From Nymphaea colorata (taxonomy: Eukaryota; Streptophyta; Magnoliopsida; Nymphaeales; Nymphaeaceae), in the NCBI RefSeq assembly GCF_008831285.2, contig NC_045147.1:3312001-3372000 (forward strand): 60,000 nucleotides of DNA, written 5' to 3'. The notes beneath the pieces were generated by a model. It worked only from the letters and a program-made list of their open reading frames with translations, did no database searches and was not told the DNA's origin. The position numbers were made by a program, and so were the translations under genes. Each line of letters opens with the position of its first letter. Within the stretch, counting starts at the first letter, position 1. Shown one piece after another: positions 12,061-23,180 of the stretch.

Positions 12061-12255
12061 GCGGCTCGTGTGTCAAAGCCAAAATAAAAGAGTAGAAACG
12101 GATTTTGTTCGTCTATAAACCAAACTTTTCTATCCTTAACCATCACCATTCTTTTGTAAGATATTTATTTTTTTTATATGTAATTAACGTCATAAACTAT
12201 TCCATAAACCATCAAAATGAAAGCCTGATGTAACCAGGGAGAGAAAAGTTGCATG

Positions 12256-12654
12256 TAGGGTTGCAGATGAGCCGAGTCGACCTTGAGTAGGTCAGCTGAA
12301 GCTCGACTCTACTCAGAAAACTCGAACTCGAACTTCAGTCGAGCTCGATACACATGCTCGAACTTGAATTCGACTTGTTTAACTTGTTTACATTAAAAAT
12401 GTCTTGTTTCTTTTAACTCTTTTAAGTCAACTAGTTGATACTCGTTTAACTAATTTTTCATTTTAGTTCAACATTCATTATGTAGTCGAACCAAGTCGAC
12501 TTTAAACGAGTTGATGCTTACAACTTGAACTCGACTCGTTTAACATTTCAAGCATATCTTTGAACTCAAACTTGACTTGCTTATAAATGAGTTGAGTTCA
12601 GTCAATCAAGTCGAGCTTGAGATGGCTCAACTCGAGCCCTAGAGCTTGTGTGCA
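12256..12654. mobile_element. Decayed hAT-like element, CTCGAG-word family
   Basis: The left end TAGGGTTGCAGATGAG resembles the TIR of the complete element at 48,122 (TAGGGCTGCACAACGAG). The right side ends near GAGCTTGTGTGCAC, without the final CCCTA. The interior consists of GAGTCGA, CTCGAACTTGA and GAGCTCGA words. I could not find a target duplication, so the right end is probably lost. Confidence 0.6.
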
Positions 12655-12839
12655 CATATAAGACCACAACAATGTAATATAGTACTGAAAGATTAACACT
12701 GTTGAAAAAAATTGTAAATGAAGCTCTTATTTCTCAAGTCAACAAAAATTTTGCCCCGGCTTCAAAGGCATTAAATTCATGGAAATTAGTAAAACCTCTG
12801 TTAAGAAAATGAGAAGAAGTAGTCTTCTTTCGCAGAGGC

Positions 12840-13900
12840 TAAGCCAGAATATTAAAAAATAATTTTAATATTTTAAGTTCTACCTATATTTCAGTGCATA
12901 AGATCAATTAAATAGATGATGAACATATAACATCACCTTATCCATGGATTGAAGATGACTTCAAGGGTCGAAAACCAAAGGCTAGCCACCAACTTGTTGC
13001 CCTTAACTCCAATCAATGCCAGAACGGCCCTTGCTGCGGTCCACTGGGTAACAACCGCGTGGACTGCCGTAAACTAAATCCCACCTATTGCTGCAGCCAA
13101 TGGGGCTACTGTGGCAGTGGCCCTGCGTATTGCGGCTGAGCTTTTTAGCTCCAATGTTGTGTCCTTGTCAGGCTTATGAGACACGGTCTTGTGGCTATGA
13201 ATAAAGCAGCTAGCCAAGCTGGTGGTAAGGTCCGGTCAGGTCCGATACTCCTCATCCTTAAATAAAGCCCTGTATGCACCGTCTTAACTTGTTTGGTGAT
13301 GTAGTATTATCTATACGTGAAAAGCTCATAATGAGACGTTATATATGTTGGTTGTGATAGCAATATTGTGTCCTTCTTCCACTGAATTTAATTTAAGGAA
13401 ATTTTAAAGCGAAATATATGTCGCCTTCTATGGTTGCATGCAATTGATAATCGATTCATTTGCAATAAAATATATGCTTTGGAATGATATTCTTAATAAT
13501 GTGGATCTTAAATCCATATTACATGTAAGAAACAATGGATTTGATCATTTGAGGTCAGATGTTAAGAGGGGGGCGCGGGGAGGGGGTCTCGTCCTTGAAT
13601 CCATAGAACCTGAGAATCCAGGCAAATCTCAAATAGATCTAATTTCTTATTAATTTTGTAAGGATATATTAAATAAATGTCATAAAAGGCAGCATTGGGA
13701 TCTACCGATGAGTTTTGGTTTTCCCCATTGGTAGATCAAAAATAGGTTGTCTGGACTAGGATATATATGTCGGATAAACTTGTATTTGTCCAAATTAAGT
13801 TGCATGGAATTCTTAAAAGAACCAATAAATATTAGCAAAAATAAGGAAGATAACAAATTATTTTAGAGCTTCTATATAATATATATAATATATATATAAG
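12840..13900 (+). repeat. Segmental duplication block, inverted copy B
   Basis: Matches about 2,000-3,330 in reverse orientation and 39,390-40,060 in the same orientation. Examples are the GGTCGAAAACCAAAGGCTAG segment before the coding region and the TCTACCGATGAGTTTTGG segment at 13,700. It carries hevein-like copy B. Confidence 0.75.
13014..13139 (+). pseudogene. Hevein-like peptide copy B, mature region only
   Basis: The full 41-residue mature frame is open from the CAA at 13,014 to the TGA at 13,137. It keeps all eight cysteines in the pattern of the intact copy and ends CCSQWGYCGSGPAYCG. A Trp replaces the Phe of the intact gene, which is the more usual residue in chitin-binding heveins. 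Compared with 39,477-39,737, a deletion has joined upstream promoter-side DNA (CTTGTTGCCCTTAACTC) directly to the mature codons. It removes the TATA box, 5' UTR, ATG and signal peptide. No in-frame ATG precedes it before the stop at about 12,909. A polyadenylation-like AATAAA follows near 13,200. It cannot be secreted as it stands, though the coding part seems recently preserved. Confidence 0.85.
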
Positions 13901-13948
13901 CAAATTGTAAGGTTCTTTTCTAAAAGCTTCTAAAAAATGTAGGGTCAT

Positions 13949-14700
13949 CTAATCCCATTTCATTGTTTTCCAAGGCTGGCAAGTAGCCAGGAAATTCTGG
14001 TCAAAGGTCACTGGGCATAAAATTTTATGTGTTTGAGGTGCACTAATACATAAATGAGAAAAATTTCTCACAAATATCAATATAAAAATAAAACGTCTCT
14101 TTTGGTCGTTGTGGGAAAATGTCCACACATAGCCCACACCTACTTCCACCTTTGCAAGTAACCACGAGAGTGTTGATAGATTTTGCATCATTTGTAGCTT
14201 TCCTCATCAGATTATCGAGAGTATAATTTTTCTCTATAATTTCCGAATAGGGGAACTTCGCAGTAATAGCTTGTTGGGGGATAGAACCCATTACATTATT
14301 AAACCAAAGATCTGTACATCAAGGAAAAGGCTAGCCTAAACACAATGAACCAAAAAGGCTCACCTTCACAGGAAAACCAGCTTAAGAGCTGATTCAACTC
14401 TTCAAAGGTACAAAAGGAAAGAACAATATCATGAGCCTATAGATAACTGCTAGTCTGAACAAAAACAGACTCCACTTTCATGAAGATTAGTATATGAACA
14501 TTCCAAGATCCACCGATGGGTTTCCAAATTCCACAGTAATCTTGCTTTCATTTCCAACTAGAAACTCGCCACCTTTCTCCAGCTTCCTGCTTCCATGGAT
14601 ATACTGCCTCACCTTCCTTGCAAGAGCCACCAACATTGTTGTTAGAGGTACAAGCCTCACTGCATGAATCCGCAAAACGGTTCAAAGGGTTTGAGTGAAG
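13949..14700 (-). other. Possible exons of an unrecognised gene or gene fragment
   Basis: Two minus-strand frames lie near each other. The upstream one (14,675-14,487) includes ARKVRQYIHGSRKLEKGGEF and looks protein-like in composition. The downstream one (14,291-14,043) includes NYTLDNLMRKATNDAKSINT. I recognise neither, no start or splice pattern is clear, and both may be debris. Confidence 0.25.
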
Positions 14701-14739
14701 CTACTCTTCCCTTACGTGCAAGCAACAATAGTATGAAGC

Positions 14740-14940
14740 GCAAGTAGGGGCAGAGCCATAAATTTTTGTGAAGGGGGCCAATTAAAGTTTCTAAATTTTG
14801 AGAAGAGCCGAAATATCATTTTTCAAAATTTTTATATAAGACAGTGAAATTTTATAAAATTTATATGTAATTTTTTTTTTTTAAATTGAGGTGATGCCAG
14901 GACCCATGCCGGCCTTGGCTCCACCCATAGGCCGAGGTGC
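14740..14940. repeat. Short element with GGGGCAGAGCC / GGCTCCACCC ends
   Basis: The left TAGGGGCAGAGCCATA and right CTTGGCTCCACCCATA are imperfect inverted repeats around an AT-rich core. No matching flanking duplication. Probably a small non-autonomous element. Confidence 0.45.
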
Positions 14941-15479
14941 ACCCATGTATGAAGCGTGAGCTTGAGGGGCGATGGCAAAAATGGCCTCTTCCAGGCTTCC
15001 AGCACTGTTTAGGAAAAGTCCTACTAAGCCTTTCCCCAAACCATTGTGGTGCCTCCGAAGATCTTCTTCTCGTCAACGAATAACAATTACTTGGGATATC
15101 TATTACAAATGAGGACAAACCGATGGTCTTTCCCTTTCTTTGTTTCTAATAAGGGCTGCAAGGTAGTCTCTCTCGCCCTTTTTTTCAAAAAAAAAAAAAC
15201 TGTTAAATAGATTTTTTTTTCTTGTTATTCTTGCTTTTAACATAGCTTACTTTCTCTCTTGTCATGAGGTTCTAATTTTCATCATATATAGCCATTGTGT
15301 GCCCAAGTAGTCTGCTATAAGAAAAGTCATAATCCTTTTATTTTTTTTCTTATTTAACTTTTGATTGTTTATATGTTCTCCTGATTGAATTCATGTAATT
15401 TTCTATTATGTAGTGTGTTCAATAATAGCTTTGTAACTGTTTATAAACTATGAACAATGATCAACCCTAGCTAAATACG

Positions 15480-15630
15480 CTCTTTTATCTTGTTGTTTTT
15501 CTTTTTTGACATCATTTTATTAATATTCAGTACTTTATAATTTTGACAGGGCCATGAAGCTTACGCTTTGCCTCATGTCCCTTTGCCTCACTTCATAGGC
15601 TCAACGCTTCTCTTCCCTTCATTGCCATTG
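15480..15630. repeat. Decayed right end of the AGGCG-word hAT family
   Basis: The segment GCCATGAAGCTTACGCTTTGCCTC resembles the right part of the complete element at 17,046-18,307 (GTGAAGCTTACGCTTC followed by GCCTCG words). It lies just left of the second copia element. Confidence 0.45.
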
Positions 15631-15656
15631 TTCACCGCTGATGACAAAAGATGGAT

Positions 15657-15661
15657 CCTAC
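15657..15661. repeat. Target-site duplication of copia element 15,662-22,765 (left)
   Basis: CCTAC, repeated at 22,766-22,770. Confidence 0.85.
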
Positions 15662-15960
15662 CGTTGAGAGATTTGTGAAGAAGATTGGTGCTGCCAAAAA
15701 TATCAAACCAGCCATTAATCAGCAATATTCTGTTGCTACGATGAGATTGTGCATAATCAAAAGAGAAGGAAGGGAATTTTCTCCAATTCTTTGGAAAGAT
15801 TAGATAACCATCCTCCTGGTTATCGTCTCATTCAAAATTGTATAAAACCGCGTCTCTTTGATTTTAAGCAATCAAGGAAAAATAAAATAGCAGTTTTATT
15901 CTTCTTCCGTGGACGTAGGCAGGGCGTTGAACCACGTAAATCTGCTGTTGCTCTCTTGTT
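15662..15960 (+). repeat. 5' LTR of copia element 15,662-22,765
   Basis: Matches the 3' LTR across nearly its full length (GAGAGATTTGTGAAGAAG, CCATCCTCCTGGTTATCG). The right border is fuzzy because the last ~25 bases have diverged. Confidence 0.85.
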
Positions 15961-16009
15961 GTAGCAAAACAGAGGGTCGACCGCCAGGAAACCAGCCGCA
16001 AAATTGGTT

Positions 16010-16620
16010 GGCGTTGTCAGCTCCGGCGACGTCAGGGGTTAAGCATGGCTTACAATCCTCTACTTCTGAGGAACGTCCCCACCAATTTTTAGATTTTTTG
16101 ACTTTTGATTGCTGGAAGACTCGTCTACTTCTGAGGAACGTCCCCACCAATTTTTAGATTTTTTGACTTTTGAAGACACGCCTATTGCTGGAAGACTGCC
16201 TGCGACTGCTCCTCAGTTTTCCCAATTTCTCTTCTGCCGGAAAATTGGCCGGCGTTATCAGCTCCGGCAACGTCAGGGGTTGAGAAAGGGCTCCTTAGAA
16301 TCGTCTACTTCTGAGGAACGTCCCCACCAATTTTCAGATTTTTTGACGCAACCATTGAGGAGTTATGATTTTTTGAAGACAAGCCTATCACTGGAAGACT
16401 GCCTGCGACTGCTCCTCTGTTTTCACAATTTCTCTTCTGCCGGAAAATTGGCCGGCGTTATCAGCTCCGGCAGGGGTCGAACAAGGGCTCCTTAGAATCG
16501 TCTACTTCTACCAATTTTCAGATTTTTAGACGCAGCCATTCATGAGTTATGATTTTTTGAAGAGACGCCTGTTGCTGGAAGACTACATGCGACTGCTCCT
16601 CAGTTTCCCTAATTTCTGTT
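16010..16620 (+). repeat. Leader tandem repeats of the copia element, ~70-200 bp units
   Basis: The block TCTACTTCTGAGGAACGTCC followed by CCACCAATTTTTAGATTTTTTGAC occurs at about 16,059, 16,124, 16,303 and, shortened, 16,501. The longer units also hold GCTGGAAGACTGCCTGCGAC and a GGAAAATTGGCCGGCGTTATC segment. They lie between the 5' LTR and gag, so they are untranslated leader. The 128-codon frame across them is not a known protein. Confidence 0.8.
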
Positions 16621-17045
16621 CACAAATTGGGGAGGGCACTCTGCCAGTTTTCTCCTTGCCCCCTGTCTAGTTTGAACGAATCGTCTCCAAGTCTTGGCAT
16701 CAATTGGTTGCTGAGAGCTGCTGTTGAGCACCGGGAAGAAGAATCAAGAGTCTTCACCACCGGTCGAGGTCTTCTAAAACATTATTGGGGTTTTTCATTA
16801 TCGGGTGACCTTCTCTTCTCCCCTACTTTTATTGAAATTGTTATGAGCAGGATTGATCGTGCATATCTATTCTGAAACGAGGGAGACTTCACAAGGATTT
16901 ATCTCTACATCTTTCACTTGTTTACCATTGCTGTATTCTGCAATTCCTCCTGCACCTTTGTGAAGTTGTGTTTGGTATTCTTTTATTCCGTGGCAAACAA
17001 TCTGCAAGCGACTACAGAAATTCAAGATGTCTCAGCAGCAACGAG

Positions 17046-18307
17046 CATGTTGTAAGAAGCGTATGCTTTTTAAAAAATAAACCGACTCAAGGCGTTTTTT
17101 AAAAAAAACGCATTGAGGCAGGCCTTTGAGGCGCACGCGTCCTTGAAGCGTGCGCCTCATTTGGTAGAGGCGTACACCTATGGTACGTTCAATGATTGAG
17201 GCATACGCCTCATGGACAGTTTAGTTTTTTTTAATTAAAAAAAGTAAAATTAAATAAAAATGGTCAAACTTCACACAGAGTCCTATTTAACCACGTTTTG
17301 TATCCCTAAATCTCCTATTTTCAATCCAAATCACATGTGAAATTCAACCACCGCTGCTGTACGCTGTGAAATTGCTGGAGGTTGGAGTTGCGTCTGGTGG
17401 AAGTTTGGAGTCATCACCCAATGTCATAAATCCTTTGCAACTGTAAGTCTCTTTGAATCTCTTTTTCTCCATGGATTATATGTTCTTCTTTGAGTCTCTT
17501 TCTCTCTATGACTGACAGCAAACATAGGTCGCCACTTTTCTCTCTTTGTCTCAATGTCTGTCCATGGCTGGTGTTGGCTATGGCCACCCTCTCACTCTCT
17601 CAGCTCTCTAGCGGCCTGAGTTGCCGCTTTGTGCCACTCTGGGTAGTGCATGTCTTGCTGAGTGCAAACGGTGAAGAAATTTTACAACGAAAATAAAATG
17701 GGTTTTTCGCCAAACAACCCTTGCCTTATGGCTTTGTTGCAAAATGGTATCTGTATTTGTGTGGTTTGCAAATTAGTACCGATCTTCATATCTTGGGTGT
17801 ATTTCCTTCTTTAATCTAGCTCTGTCTTTCCCTCTCTCTGCTTGGATTTCTTTTTTTGTTTCAATTAAATTGCTGTATAGTGATTGGGTGTGAACGGCGA
17901 TTGTGCAGGATATACATTGTCAAGGGCATCAGTTGAGCGAAAGTCCAGTGCCTCTTGGATACCACTGAGCTCTAAATTTATCATTAAAAAGAAATTAAAG
18001 AATGTTGAAGGCCGATGTTGTGGTGAAGTTGTTATTAGCAGTATATGGGATCACTATGCATAGTTATTGAGGTTGGCTACTTATGTTTTAAGCCAAAAAG
18101 AGTTGTTTTTAACTGTCAATGTAACGTTCAAAATTGTGTTGACAATGTATATTTTGTTATTGCTTAGTATTGTCAATGCTTAGTATTGTATTCATTTTTT
18201 TCAGTTTTGTTATTATTTTTATAAACATTATATAATTCACAAATTTGTCAGTGAAGCTTACGCTTCAATTAACGCCTCGCCTCGCTTTCTCGCCTTTTAC
18301 AACATTG
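17046..18307. mobile_element. Non-autonomous hAT-like element, AGGCG-word family, nested in copia leader
   Basis: 1,262 bp with a perfect 8-bp target duplication GCAACGAG (17,038-17,045 and 18,308-18,315). Inverted ends: CATGTTGTAAGAAGCG on the left, and CAATGTTGTAAAAGGCG as the reverse complement of the right. Subterminal words include GAGGCGCACGCGTCC, AAGCGTGCGCCTC and AGGCATACGCCTCAT on the left, and AACGCCTCGCCTCGC on the right. The middle (17,300-18,065) is not repetitive and looks like a captured gene fragment, but I do not recognise it. No transposase. The insertion lies in the copia leader, so it is younger than that copia copy. Confidence 0.85.
17909..18063 (+). pseudogene. Unrecognised exon-like frame inside the AGGCG-word element
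   Basis: Directly after a plausible splice acceptor (TTGTGCAG at 17,901-17,908) a frame of about 50 codons runs to the TAG at 18,061. It contains VERKSSASWIPLSSKFIIKK and then CCGEVVISSIWDHYA. A possible donor (CAACTGTAAGT) lies near 17,438-17,446, after sequence with a 5'-UTR look. I do not recognise the protein; a captured last exon is a guess. Confidence 0.3.
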
Positions 18308-18419
18308 GCAACGAGCAAGGCAACCAGCCTCTGAAAATCACAAATAGCTATTGAGTGGCACCAACTACTTGAGTTGGGCTAAGGCGGCTCGACTATTTTT
18401 AAGCGCCGATCCATAAATA

Positions 18420-19252
18420 AATGGAAGATCAGTCCTCCTGATAGGCCAGATCCTAAATTTGATGATTGGAAACCTGAAAATGATATTGTAATGTGGTGGC
18501 CTATTAACTCCATGGAACCCTCTATTTCAAATCTGTTTATGTATAAAAAAACTGCAAAGAAGATTGGGATGAGTTAAAAGAACTTTTTTCCGAACAAAAT
18601 AATCTCGCACGGGTCTACAAACTCAGGTCGAAATTACCAATCTTATGAAGGGTGACAAGCCACTGAACCTCTACATAAGAGAACTCAAAAGACAAATTGA
18701 TGAACTTCTGCAATATAGGCCTGCTACGACTGATCCTGATACATACAAAACCAGATTTGAGAAAGACAAAATCTTTAAACTATTGGCAGGTTTAGGAGCT
18801 GATTATGAAGGTATTAAGAGTCAAATCCTCAATACCACTCTACTGCCCAACTACAAAAAGAGGCTGCATGAAGACAAGTTATGAATTCCAAAACTGAAAT
18901 TTATGAAGAAAGTCGTGAACAAATGGCGTGCGTTGCTGAAGCCGATTTTCTCAATGGGGATCAAAAACTCCCGAACGCCAACAAAAATTACAACGCCAAC
19001 TTCAGCTATCATAAAGGGAGAAATAAATTTAGTTGCACTCATTGCAAGCGGACTGGTCACACTCATGAAAAATGTTGGGAGCTGGTTGGGAGACCAACAA
19101 GAGACAAAGCTATGTTCTCCACTAAGTTGGCGTCAGCCACCAATCTTGATTCAGCCAACTTTGTCACCAAGGATGACCTTGAGAAATTTTTTTCAGAAGT
19201 TCGCAAAGACCAATCTAGTATCATCTCAGCCTGTCAGCAATTCAGAAGGTAA
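18420..19252 (+). pseudogene. Copia gag (capsid and zinc knuckle), broken
   Basis: Frame pieces show the gag capsid part (MKGDKPLNLYIRELKRQIDE, then FKLLAGLGADYEGIKSQIL) and, at about 19,033-19,075, a CCHC zinc knuckle CTHCKRTGHTHEKC. A frame change near 18,884 separates capsid and knuckle. In an active element gag forms the cytoplasmic particle that packages the RNA. Confidence 0.85.
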
Positions 19253-19299
19253 CAACTTTGCTTTGACCGCTACTTTAAATCGTTCTGCGTGAGTTGTTG

Positions 19300-20484
19300 A
19301 TACAGGGCCACCGATCATATGTCTAGCAACTTAACAAAACTGATTAATTTTCACAAAACAAAATAAAGATCAGTTTTTACAGTCGATGGATTACCCATTA
19401 CTGCTGAAGGATACAGTGAAACTATATTCTTTAGGAAAGGGCAAAAATCTCAAGTTTTATACATTCCAAAACTGGCAGCTAATCTCATGTCGGTAAGCAA
19501 ATTAACCAAGTCTCATAACTGTTTGGCTGTTTTTTCGTCAAAGGGTGTGATATTTCAAGATTGTGTGACGAACCGGGAGATTGGTAGAGGACACGAGCAG
19601 AATGGGTTGTACGTGATGGACGAAAATTGTTGCAACCTCATTGTGAATAACCAACAAGACTGACGTTCATACTACTGGACCTAGCATGCCAGACTTGGTC
19701 ACATCTCTGATCAAAATTTAACTCGTCTCATTCCAAATGTTACAGTTGAAAATAAATCATGTGATGCTTGTGAATTTTCTCAATCCACAAGATTACATTT
19801 TTAATGTTCTACTGAAAAATCAAAGGACATTTTTGATTTAGTTCATTTTGATGTTTGGGGACCAGCCCCAGAAGTGTCATATTCTGGATTTAGATATTAT
19901 GTCACCTTTATTGATAATAAGACTTGCATGACTTGGCTGTTCTTTCTTAAGTATAAGAGTGAAGTTTTTAGTGCTTTCAATATATTTTTCAAGATGATAC
20001 ATACTCAATATGGAGTAAAGATTAAAAAAACTTGAATCTGACAATGGTGGAGAATATGTGAATGATAATCTTGAAACCTTTCTCAAAGGGAAATGAATAC
20101 AACCCAAATATTCATGTGCAGAATGGAGTGGCAGAACAAAAAAATAGGCAACTTCTAAATGTTGCTCGATTTCTTATGACTCACATGCATGTTCCCTTTC
20201 GTTTTTTGAATGACGTGATTTCTACGGCCTGTTATATTATCAACAAGACACCAAGTTCTAGCATTGAACATCAAATCCCTATAGAACTTCTCTTAAATAG
20301 AAAAGTTTCTATAAATCATCTTAACGCTTTGGATGCAAATGCAATGTTTATATACAGAAAAATTTTAAGAACAAATTTGAAAAGTGTGTTATCAAAAGCA
20401 TCTTCCTTGGTTATTCCAGTAGAAAGAAAGAGTATAAGTGTTATGATTCAGTCACTAGAAGATTATTTATATATGGTGATGTGA
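19300..20484 (+). pseudogene. Copia protease remnant and integrase, broken
   Basis: The protease remnant near 19,300 is weak: the DSGA-type active site is not intact. Then comes the pre-integrase HHCC region (HARLGHIS near 19,690, CDACEF near 19,760), the catalytic-core blocks DVWGPAP near 19,850, SDNGGEYV near 20,040, and GVAEQKNRQLLNVARF near 20,120. Stops interrupt at several places, for example near 19,663, 19,687 and 20,033. Confidence 0.85.
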
Positions 20485-20617
20485 AGTTTTTTGAATAGGA
20501 ATACTTCTTTGATTATCAAAGACAAGGAAGACGAACGTCGCTAATCCCATCAAGCAACCCACATAGCCAACGGTTGAAACCAGCTATGAAGTTCTTGGTG
20601 CTAGCAAGCAGCCAGTA

Positions 20618-22395
20618 TTGCCTATGTTTGAACCCCATTTTGAACTAGACAAAATCGTCTCAAATGATGTGTCCCTACTTCTGCCTCAAGAACCTGACGC
20701 CAGCATCAATACTCTCACACTTTCCACCGAACCAAATCCCAATTCAAACCAACCTGAAAATTCCACTAGACGATCCACCCGTCTTACTAGACCACCCACA
20801 AAATTTAGTGACTATTACACCTATATTACAACAAACAAAAACCATTCCATAGATCAATACCTGTCATTCGAAAATCTGCCTATTCACTATAAGTCCTATA
20901 TCCTAAATACCTAGTCCCAACACGAACCAAAAAACCTATGAGGAGGAAAAATCTGATCCAAAGTGGCGAAATGCAATGGAAGAAGAGCTTGAGGCACTAA
21001 AAAAAAAACCAACATGGGATCTAGTTCCTCTACCTGATGGCAAGAAGCTGGTTGGATGCAAGTGAGTCTATTGAATACAATACAATAGTGATGGAAGTAT
21101 AGAACAATACAAAGCTCACTTAGTTGCCAAATGATTCACTCAAACCGAAGGTATTGACTATATTGAAACCATTGCTCCTCTTGCGAAAATGAGTTCTGTT
21201 CGAATGTTAATCTCAGTAGTAGAAAACACGAGAAGGCCTCTGACTCAACTTGATGTGAAAAATGTTTTTTCATGGTGAACTCAGCGAAGAAGTTTATATG
21301 GAGGCTCCCAAAGGAATAAGAAATGAGAACATGTATGTATGTAAATTGAAAAAAGATCTATATGGTTTGAAACAGTCACCACGAGCTTGGTCTTCTCGTC
21401 TCAGTGATGCGCTTGCAAAATTGGGTTTCAAAAGAAGCAGTGTTGATCATATTATGTTTACGTCTTTGAGAAACTTTAAAATTTGCATTCTCCTAGTCTA
21501 TGTGGACGACATAATAATGATAGGTGATGATATTGATTTTATGCCACGCGTCAAAGACTATCTTAATCAGCTGTTTGAAATCAAAGATTTGGGAATAATA
21601 AGATTCTTCTTAGGGATTGAAGTTGCACACTCAAACAAAGGAGTCTTCCTTTGCCAAAGGAAGTATACGTTAGATCTCTTGAAAGAAACAGGATGCTTGG
21701 GTGTCAAACCAGCAGAGACACCCCTTGAAGTCAATTGTAAATTAAAGAAAGATGGAGGAGAACTCATCGAGAATATTCAAAGCTTTTAGAAACTCATCGG
21801 TAAGCTCATATATTTAACCGTTACAAGACTAGACATATCCTATGCTGTAAGTCTCATCAGTCAGTTTGTACATTCTCCTAGATCATCTCATATTCAAGCT
21901 GCTCATAGAATCTTGAGGTATTTGAAAAGATGCCCTGAAAAAGAAATTTTAATGAAACATGATCTGCCACTAGATGTCATGGGTTATACTGATGCAGATT
22001 GGGTAGGGGATCCAAACGACCAAAGATCTACTTCTGGTTTTTGCACCTTTGTTGGAGGAAATCTTGTTACTTGGATAAGCAAGAAATAATCTGTAGTTGC
22101 TCGATCAAGTGCTGAAGCAGAATACAGAGCTATGGCTGGATGTACATGTGAACTGGTATAGATTAAAGCGCTTTTAATGGATATGAACATTGACATGCGA
22201 GACTCCATAAAGCTTATATGTGACAATATGGCTGCAATCTATATCGAGGCAAATCCGGTTTTTCACAAAAGGACCAAACACATTGAAATTGACTGTCACT
22301 TTGTTAGAGAGAAGATTCAAGATGGAACTATCATAATTTGTCACGTTAAAAGTGAAAATCAGTTGGCCGATATTTTCACCAAGAGCCTAGCATGA
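20618..22395 (+). pseudogene. Copia reverse transcriptase and RNase H, broken
   Basis: The linker before RT ends RPPTKFSDYYTY (about 20,790). RT: SVRMLISVV near 21,200, LDVKNVFFHGELSEEVYMEA near 21,250 (frame changes at 21,263), YGLKQSPRAW near 21,360 and the YVDD active-site box near 21,500. RNase H: YTDADWVGDPNDQRSTSG near 21,985, ARSSAEAEYRAMAG, CDNMAAIYI near 22,200 and the ending ENQLADIFTKSLA at 22,395. Stops at about 21,787, 22,087 and 22,159. Confidence 0.9.
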
Positions 22396-22464
22396 GAGAA
22401 GCATCAAAGCATTGTAAACAAGTTGGGACAAATTGACATCTGTCCCCCAACTTGAGGGGGAGAT

Positions 22465-22765
22465 TGTTGAGAGATTTGTGAAGAAGATTGGTGCTGCCAA
22501 AAATATCAAATCAGCCATTAATCAGGAATATTCTGCTGCTACGACGAGATTGTGCATAATCAAAACAGAAGGAAGGAAATCTTCTCCAATTCTTTGGAAA
22601 GATTAGATAACCATCCTCCTGGTTATCGTCTCATTCAAAATTGTATAAAACCCCCATTCTCTCTTTGATTCTAAGCATTGAAGGAAAAATAAAATAGCAG
22701 CTTTCTTCTTCTTCCGTGGACATAGGCCAGAGTGCTGAACCACTTCTATCTCATGCTTTCTAACA
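22465..22765 (+). repeat. 3' LTR of copia element 15,662-22,765
   Basis: 301 bp, TG...CA ends, preceded directly by the polypurine tract and followed by the CCTAC duplication. Contains a TATA-like TATAAAAC box near 22,645. Confidence 0.9.
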
Positions 22766-22769
22766 CCTA

Positions 22770-23180
22770 CCACCATACTCTTTATGAAACCTAAAAAACT
22801 GCTCTAATACTTCCATTTCACTCTCTAAAATACCACATCTAGCAGCCAACATCATCTTCACCACTGAGGTGCTATCACCATGGTAGGAACCTGCAGCCAC
22901 GTGAACTCTGCCAGCCCAAGGTTTTTAACGAGGCTACTTACATGATCGTCAACGTAAAGCAACACATAAAAACGATGGTCTATTTCGAGAGAACAAAAAG
23001 AATTTGTTTGAAAGAGTGTTAGAAAAGCAATTTGCCTCCAAGATCTTGCTCAACCATAAACACAATTTTTTAAGTGCTTCCTTCATACCGTACAGAGGTT
23101 TATGAAGCTTGCAAAAATTTTCTGAGAATAGGAATACTCAAAATCAGGTTGTTATTTCATGCAAATATTTTCAATAATTA
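22770..23180 (-). pseudogene. Copia RT fragment, minus strand, with unrelated piece
   Basis: On the minus strand 23,110-22,930 reads like copia RT around the active site: YGLKEAL then LLYVDDHVSS. Just downstream, 22,920-22,775, another frame (MMLAARCGILESEMEVLEQF) does not look like copia and is unrecognised; it ends in a stop near the copia element border. A relative of the RT edge lies at 41,100-41,220. Dead. Confidence 0.55.

Larger units (their letters stand above)
15662..22765 (+). mobile_element. Ty1/copia LTR retrotransposon, complete structure, coding-dead
   Basis: 7,104 bp with 5-bp target duplication CCTAC on both sides. 5' LTR: 15,662 to about 15,960 (its first base is now C instead of T). 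3' LTR: 22,465-22,765, TGTTGAG...CTAACA. Polypurine tract: 22,451-22,464 (CTTGAGGGGGAGAT). Order inside: leader with tandem repeats, nested hAT-like element, gag, protease, integrase, RT, RNase H, the usual copia order. Multiple stops and shifts break every domain. I could not find a clean primer binding site after the 5' LTR. Confidence 0.9.

Noticed and set aside
14740-14940. hAT assignment for the GGGGCAGAGCC/GGCTCCACCC element
   Set aside because: The 8 bases on the two sides do not match, so only a generic short element is supported.
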